DNA of 64,000 nucleotides from Steinernema hermaphroditum (taxonomy: Eukaryota > Nematoda > Chromadorea > Rhabditida > Steinernematidae). Where the stretch lies: positions 15,624,001 to 15,688,000 of the forward strand of contig CM059621.1 in NCBI GenBank assembly GCA_030435675.1, given 5' to 3'. A program made the translations under genes and the position numbers. The notes under the pieces are model-generated. The model searched no databases, was not told the DNA's origin, and was given only the letters and a program-made list of their open reading frames with translations. Positions 56,901 through 64,000 of this stretch are shown here, piece after piece. The stretch's first letter is position 1. Each line of letters begins with the position of its first letter.

Positions 56901-57780
56901 ACTTAAGATAGAGAGTCTGAAAAATTAAAAAAAGTAAAGATTTCTTGATCAAATATTAAAAGTCAGAGAGCAGTCGAGAAAAGGGCTAGCTTTACGATAA
57001 GAGCGCCGTAACAGTTGTTCAAAAATCTAAAATAAAATAACTGAATAAAGTGACAAGTAAAGTGAACTGACACTGTTTTTCGAGTCTCACAAAAATAATC
57101 TCAAATAAAAATAAGAGATCAGCAAACAAAGAAAAAAACGTCGCTTACTGCTCTTGTAAGGCCGATGCTAGGACAAAAACAAACAAAAAATCGACAAAAA
57201 CGCGAGAAAACACGGCACCTCCGTATTAGGAATACGGTAGTTTTCTGCGGCGTCTGATTTGTGGGTGTCGCGCGACCGCTCCGCGAAATGAAACACATCG
57301 CAAATACACCACACACACAGCGAGAGCGGACGGCGGCGAACGCCGCGGGCTGTTGCAAAGAAAAGGGCGTTGGAGTGACCAGTCAGCCGACGCAGGACTG
57401 ACCACCATCCGCGCTGTGCACTCTTCGTCAGCGTCGTCGTGGGTGGCACCGCCTCCCGCCACACACAGACAGGCACACAACATAACAGATAGGAGCGCGA
57501 TAGAAACACACACAGCCGGCCCCAGCGTCCACTCGCGGCGACGGCGGCGGTCACTACGCGTAAACAATTTTTGACCACCCGGGTTTAGGGGGAAGATGGG
57601 TGGGCGCGCCGGCAGCGACCCTAGACAGGCAGCCGCCGCCGGCGCGATCGGAACGGACGTTCGGTCGAGTGACCGGCGCGTTTTCCGGCAGCCGGGAAAT
57701 GGGGGAGGGCGGCCGGGTGGTCGTTGGGGACAAGTGCCCGCTTTTGGGCCGATGATGGAGGGCCTCGGGCACGATTAGGG
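53907..57780 (-). promoter_or_regulatory. upstream region of hunchback copy B with GC-rich islands
   Basis: No gene is recognised. GC-rich islands at ~55070-55680, 56180-56600 and 57240-57780 alternate with AT-rich DNA. TACGGTAG recurs (53935, 54472, 54530, 54815, 56708, 56793, 57233). AGTGACCG occurs at 57668 and inverted at 57548. A forkhead-like GTAAACAA is at ~57560. Open frames in the islands (for instance 56231-56779) have no codon or domain support. Confidence 0.4.
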
Positions 57781-60059
57781 ACGATGTGTTTGGGGTGGGC
57801 AATGGTGTGGAACGGGAATGAAAGGAATGGTAGGTGATAAAAACCACAAAAATCTGAACCTGCCGATAAGCCGGTATCGACACAAATTTAAAGAATGACC
57901 GCATTAAGAAATATAAACTGAAATATTGCAGAAATAAGATAAAATGACCTAAAGTTTTTAATACTGAAGGATATTGATCAAAAATCGGCACTTGTGTGTA
58001 GACAATAGGAAAGATTTTTAAGGGAATGCGTGCAAGGGATACACGGTAACACTGTTTTCCGTTGCAAGCAGACAGTGATCACCAGCGGACCGTAACGACA
58101 TCTAGAATGTGAAGTAAAAAGAAACAACGAGCAATCATGAAATATACAGGAACATTGATCGAAAAAGCGTAAAGTTATGGACCACTGCTTACCATGCACA
58201 AAAATTAAGCGATTCCCACCACCGCTGACAACAAGATGTCCGATGCCAGGAATCCACTCCGTGAGAAGTCATTTCGAAGGTCGCCGACGCTCTGAGGACG
58301 CCGGACTCGTCCGACATCTTCTACTTGTCTATTTTCGGTGTAGTGCAAGGCGTAAGGCATTTGATTCACGAAACAAAGTCGGGTTTACAGCAAATATGTA
58401 CAAAAATTGCAAAAAAAACTATTAAGTCAGGATCACTTTTTTCAGGAAAATCATATGCAAAAATTCGGGCAACTACGGCACACAATATGAATTGTCAAAT
58501 GACAGTATATTATGTACTTCTGAAGTTTTGATTGGATTAACTGTTGAGACATGCCAGGTGGTGTTTTTGCAAAATTTAATCGCGAATCACACCCACATCG
58601 AACGAAAACAAAGTGATTAAATATAAATATGATTTAGAGACAATCATAGTTTGGAGCCGTACTATGCAATCTAGTCAAGCATATAAACGCTTTTATGAAG
58701 CTAATTACAAAACGTTGCAGAAGGAAGAAAGAGCGTCTTGTTAGTAATCGGAAATTGGCATAGAATACGAAATGCAAGATGTAGGCTGTTGATTTGAATA
58801 AGAGACAATGTAGAATAATAGCGACTAAGCAGAGTCATACTCTATTCATTGACTTAATCCACGGAGACACACTGTATATTTTCTGCAAGGTTCCGTGACA
58901 CTTCACTTGCAAAAGTGAACCTCTGAAACTAACAGGAGACCTGAACATGAGCACAACTTCTTGAAAGTCCACTCCACCTTGTCGAAAATAAAATAATCGA
59001 AAAAGGTGACCCAAGTGCGAATGATGAAAAGGCCGGCTTAGTCATATGCACCACACATACTATGCAGAGAAATTTCTAAATCCTAATCAATTGGAAAATT
59101 TAATAATGCGTACTTAGACGGTGCGGAAAGCAGACAAGAATTGTGTTTATTGACCTAAACGATTTCATTCAAAAATATTAAACACTTTTAGTCGGTGACA
59201 AGGACACACGTACTGTACTATTAAAGGAGAGTTTCTGAACCTAGAGCAGTATCGACCAAAGCTAAAATCGTCAAAAATTCGCTTTGTATTCTAGCACAAA
59301 CGAGCATAGACTACGGGTGCCAAAACTAAACTGATTAACTGCTAACACAGAAGGTGTTCTCACGTTGTTGACCTTAACAAAAACAAAGGCAATTAAATTA
59401 TGTGTTGCCCAATTATGGCCTTGACAACAGCCAATTTCATGCTACACATAGAAAGATGACAAATAAAACGTAGATCAATTTTTCAGATATTGACACGTAC
59501 GCATTGTGAATGTGACAGACGGAAGGCCATGAGAAAATAGACAAGTAAACGCTTCAAATACAAGCTACCGCCGAGTAGGTTTCATATATTTTGACGTGAG
59601 GCTTGCTGCAGGGAATTTTTTTTCTTGGAACGGGAACATCGCGCTCCAAATTTCGGTCGCAATTTTTTTGCGACAGATTTTTTGCACAAAACTCTAAAAG
59701 ATATATAAATAAATGAACAGTGGAGAAGGGGAAAAGCATTAAGGACTACGAAAATACCAAGAATACCTTGATAAGACACAAAAATTGGACCGCATTTTTC
59801 AAATTCAAAAATAGACTATGCCTCATTTTGTAAAATTCTTGTTTTCGCACAAATCTCAAATTGTAAAAAATTGAATTTCGTAGAACTTCGGTCACAAAAA
59901 AAAATGATCGGATCACTCAAGCCCCACTCCAGAAACCATATTTTCGGGTAGGTAAGCTTGCATCATCTTGGCCTTGGCCCCAGCTGGTTAAAACAAATAT
60001 AATACTAAGATATCCAATTGGAACGGAAACCACCCACCCCAAATACCGATCATTGTGCA
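57781..60059. other. AT-rich intergenic DNA
   Basis: No gene is supported. A solo R repeat lies at 58210-58390; the remainder is low-GC sequence without long open frames. Confidence 0.5.
58210..58390 (+). repeat. solo R repeat
   Basis: It carries CCACCACCGCTGACAACAAG, CCAGGAATCC, CGCTCTGAGGACGCC and the TGCAAGGCGTAAGGCATTTG end block, as at 29900-30180. Orientation is the same as the copies at 29.8 and 48.1 kb. Confidence 0.65.
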
Positions 60060-61340
60060 TCCCTTTCATAAGCACGGTGCGCGAAAATTCCCCCTAATTT
60101 TTCCGATCGGTGAGGCGGTTCCTGCGCGCGCGCACTCTAAACCGGCGGCGTCCGGCTGACCGTCTCCACCGCCTAGTGACCGGCGGCGCGCCGCGTTTTC
60201 CGCCAGCCGCAGCGACCGCGCGGAGATTCGCGGGGAAATATTAGGGAGAGATAAAAGAATTGCAATGAATATTGTGCTGACCCAAATGCATATGCATCAA
60301 ACACGCGAGTTTCACCTTTTCAGCCCCGTCACTAACCTACTTGTTCAAAACCGAAAAGACGAGAAGAGATGTGGGAAGCGGGGAGCGATGGTGATGATGA
60401 TCCTTTGTTTTCGGTGTGTTGTGTGGAATCTGAATATTGGAAACGTGATTCGAAGGGACACTTCAGAAAGTCCGGTCAAGTAACTGAATCGTGGAAGGCA
60501 CAAAATCATTGGAACACTCTGCGATGACAAAAATCATAACAAGACAGAACCCGATAAAGAAAGAAACAAAAAAGTTTACAGAACAGGAAGCTGGCCCGCT
60601 CAAAAATAACGGTTATCCTTAGAGTGCATAACGTTTACATGACAAGTTGAGTTTGCCAAATTTATCGTCTTGATCGATACGGTAGAGAACGTGTAAACAT
60701 AATAAAAAGCTTACATGCACCAGGTAAAATTTGTCGTGCATGTTCATGTTCCACCTGGCCTAATTGACTAGCTACTTTTCTATTATTGGGTCTGATTTTA
60801 TTCATAATCCTGTTTATTACTGTACAGTAATGTATTTTGACCTCTTGTCTATTTTGTCTTGTAATTAACTGTCTGGCTGTATGCACTTTCCATCCACCCG
60901 TTGTATCGTATGTTTTCGACTTCCCGGTCACCGCCGGATTACGGTAGATGACGCACCATTTTGTAATCAAAAACGCGGAAGCGGGCCGAGACCAGTGCAA
61001 ATAAATAAACACCGATGTATTGAATAGTCATCCCTCTCGCGCGCACTCCAGCCGGCCCCAGTGCGGGAAAAATGCGCGCACCCGCCAAGGGAACGCTTCG
61101 TTTGGCGGAGAGCACAGACGACGCGGCGGTGCGGGAAAGAGCGCGCGGGAGACGGGAAGAGGGTGGTCATCTTCTGCCGCACATTGCAATGCGAAAAACA
61201 ATCTCTGACCGCCGCGTTGTCGGCGGCGTTGGAGCTGGCGACTGGGTAAACAACAATTATAGCCGCCGAGCAGACCGGGGATCGCCCGTACCAGTCGCCG
61301 GCGCTGTTGCAAACACTCGAAAAAAGACAAAAGTGCAAAA
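60060..61340. other. two GC-rich islands around an AT-rich middle
   Basis: Islands at 60060-60245 and 61020-61330. The first has AGTGACCG (60175-60182) and CGTTTTCCG.CAGCCG, both also at 57668-57695. The second holds GTAAACAACA at ~61247. TACGGTAG occurs at ~60680 and ~60940. No recognisable protein. Distal regulatory DNA or the edge of another gene are both possible. Confidence 0.35.
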
Positions 61341-62460
61341 ACACAGAGGGACAGCATATAGCGGAAAAGGGCGCGCTGGGAAATGACCAATTGCGCGGAT
61401 ATGTCCAAGGATATGCCCCATCGGGGACTGAAAATACAGGGAAATGGGCAAAGATGCAGTTCTCCAATAACATGGTACGTTTATGCAATGCAAAAGAAAA
61501 ATTAATAATTAGTGAAACGTAGTTCTGGTGAGTAACTTTTGCGATTGAAAGAGTAAGAGATTACACATAGTAGTTCCAAAAATATTTTTCTTGTAAATTC
61601 TTGTAATGACAGAATGTTAGGGTTGAACGGAAAAAGGGATCAAGCGGCAAGTGTAAAAATATACACCTCTATATAGAGTTTACTCTTCTGCAAATACTGA
61701 ACGCTTTGCAACCAATCAAATAATCAAAACAAAAGTTGACTATGCTATACTGGTTGATATGGCCAAAAGAGCTTTCAGAAGTGGCTTTTAAGGCAGAAGA
61801 GCAGTTTCGAATGTTATGTCTTAAATCAACGCAAGTACATCGTGAAAGACACTTATCACACAGCTGGCCAAGGCAGAGGAACTTATTGAAATATTGTGAA
61901 GCTCCCTAAAGAATGACAAGTAAAAACGGTTCTCAGCAATCAACGCTCTTCGATTTAACAACCTTTGGAAAGCCGTGCGCCTTTTTCCTTGCAAAATATT
62001 CCAAAAATTCTGAATACCATGCTGATCAGATGTGAACTTATTGCAGAATGCGAAATGAACTGTTTAGTACTTCCCTCTATAATCTTTCAAAAATGGATTT
62101 GTCCATACGGCACTACTCACAACTTGTTGTGTAAGTCGCACTTGTCAAAAATAAATCGAATTACCTTTGAAACCGATGAAAAATTAATACTCACCAGGGT
62201 CTGTGCAGATTTCAGCGTGGTTGCTAAGTGCCCGCCCCCTGCATAATCCTTTATAAGTGCAAAACGAGAACATCCGTTTTTTTACAGTTAGCCTACGGAC
62301 AAATCAGTAGTCTTGTGAGTATGACTACTATTAAGCGCGTCTGGAAAGGGCACTACAAACTATAACATATTTAAAAGCCATACTTGAGCAGAGAGTGCTT
62401 TCTGCGCTGCAAAGCAGACTAGAGGAATAATTTGTGTTTATGCAAGCTGCACGATAGAAA
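61341..62460. other. AT-rich intergenic DNA
   Basis: I see no gene, repeat family member or regulatory motif I can support here. Confidence 0.4.
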
Positions 62461-62469
62461 ACATGGCAC

Positions 62470-63930
62470 AATGTAGACCTAATATACTTCATCCCTGGCG
62501 TGGCGGTGATGTCGAACTGGTTGGTGTCGGTGCGCTTCATGGGGCATCTGGGAATCGGCAAAACTTCGGAAATGGTGGTATCAGCATCGAAGAGGTTAGT
62601 CCGTGGTCTTGCGTCTTCGCAGGTCTTGGTGTCCTCAGAGCGTCGGTAAGCTGCATGGTGACATCTCACGCAGCCGGATTCCTGGCGTCGGACATCTTGT
62701 TGTCAGCGGTGGTGGGACTACGGCTTCCGGGTGTCCCAATTCCCTCCGGAAGCCGGGAAACTCCCAAATGCCACAGGGTTTGCCGTCTGACTGACCGGAC
62801 CCTCAGAGGGCGACCGGTGGGACCGACCACTCTCCACCGCGACACGAGTGAGACTCCTGCTACAGTTAAGTATAACAAATAATATCGCTTAGTTTCTGTC
62901 AAACAGTGAATAGTAAAAATTTCTAACAAGGGTCAAAGATGTAACGCTAGGAAGTGAATATCTTAGGGTCCTCCCCGCCGATTTATCTGAAATGAATTAT
63001 CTGTATAAGACACTATTATGGAAGTGTATCGTCGGCGGCAAAAATTACGCAAAAACTCTGGGGAACGATTTCTACCCTTCAAAAATTAGATGCTAGATAC
63101 TAGATGAGATGAGAAAACATATACCTTAAGAAGACATAACACAGATATGCAAAAATGATTTACAAAGGGACGATGGATAAAAAGTACGCATACACCCTCG
63201 CAGTATACAGAAAACATTTGAAGTGCTAGTGAACATATAAAAGGCTGGTCATACTATAACATGTCAAACACAATTTGGTTAGGTAATAAACTTTTTGATC
63301 ACATATGCTTGCAATACCAAAAGTAAGAAAGCTCTGTCTTTCCTTAAAAATTGTCGCCTACATACATTTATCAACAAGGAAATCCAGGCGAAAAGAAACG
63401 AGAAAGCAAAAGGAGCAGAACCATCTTCTCTCTACACCTATGAAGATTACAAAGAGCATAAATAACAGTAGAGCAACAAATATGTGAAGGAATGCGTCGA
63501 TCACCAAAAACGTACCACTCCTCTGCTTGTTCCAGGAAGCAATGAAAGTCGAAGAGAGTCCCAGTGGGCAGACATCAAAAAAGGGACAAAAAAACGAAAG
63601 CAAAAGTGCAAGTAATCGTGTGCACTTTTATCGACTGCGACGCACTTTTTACAGACGTCGATGAGCAACAGAGCAGACGGATGGCGCAATCCGAGTGATT
63701 AATTAAAAGTGGTTTTTGGTGCCGCACATATTTTTACAAGTTTATCATTATGGTCCCGCTCGATGTCTACAAAAATTAACGACGAACAAGAGGTTTAAAT
63801 AGTACCGAATACTGTCATCTGGAATTAGAAGTTCCACGCCTATTTTGCTTTAACGGGAAAGTTACCAAATACTGTGTAAAAATAAAAGACAACGATATGT
63901 AGATGTTAGTCACATCACTAGCTAGTGCGT
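62470..63930 (-). repeat. R-S dispersed repeat, copy 2, inverted relative to copy 1
   Basis: R (62470-62835) is the reverse complement of R1/R2, with CCGGAAGCCGGGAAACTCC and CAAACCCT-type blocks. S (63063-63930) is the reverse complement of 30230-30845, with long near-identical stretches. A ~290-base insertion at ~63485-63775 interrupts S. A second R may follow beyond the window edge. Confidence 0.75.
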
Positions 63931-64000
63931 TCTTTTCAACTGGAGGACGTGACCAAATAGATCACTAAGCACATGAACTACGTAAGTTGGGTACAATTTC

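Noticed and set aside
1..64000. CRISPR arrays, prokaryotic operons or phage
   Set aside because: Repeats are not regularly spaced with unique spacers, and the genes have spliceosomal introns; this is animal DNA.

Overview
The window is animal nuclear DNA, most likely from a nematode. Introns are short (about 40-100 bp) with TTTTCAG/TTTCAG-type acceptors. Several start codons lie directly behind such acceptors, as expected for spliced-leader trans-splicing, and one tightly spaced gene pair looks like an operon. All multi-exon models below were built by eye from open frames and splice sites, with the reading phase checked across every junction.

Layout. (1) 1-16.5 kb, gene-dense: the 3' end of an unknown gene; a candidate operon on the minus strand (118-aa unknown protein, then a METTL25B-type methyltransferase-like protein); ribosomal protein L39; a gliotactin/neuroligin-like adhesion protein with a dead esterase site; and a fused pseudouridine-5'-phosphate glycosidase/pfkB kinase. 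The 5.5-kb intron of the kinase gene contains a pair of ~1.15-kb near-identical inverted repeats that bracket an antisense tetraspanin-like gene. (2) 16.6-29 kb: a MULE-like transposase remnant; a POU-specific-domain gene with a decayed homeodomain; a hAT element with an exact 8-bp target duplication; a BRI3-like gene; two small secreted/membrane protein genes; a broken mariner. (3) 29.8-31.2 kb: an R-S-R dispersed repeat, which recurs inverted at 62.5-63.9 kb. (4) 33.3-53.8 kb: two tandem hunchback-type zinc-finger genes on the minus strand. (5) 54-62 kb: no recognised gene, but several GC-rich islands with shared motifs upstream of the hunchback pair.

The strongest result is the hunchback pair. 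Both genes have the full hunchback finger layout (six central fingers, a diverged one, and the C-terminal pair). Both predicted 3' UTRs contain seed matches to the heterochronic microRNAs lin-4/miR-125 and let-7, including exact 8-mers for lin-4 in both and for let-7 in one. This is the regulation known for Caenorhabditis hbl-1, here present on both members of a tandem duplication.

Transposable-element traces are dense: two hAT elements (19.5 and 35.5 kb), two TA-flanked mariner-type elements (27.6 and 31.6 kb), two foldback MITEs (3.5 and 42.6 kb), the large inverted-repeat structure at 10-15.5 kb, and many diverged local tandem repeats in intergenic and intronic DNA.
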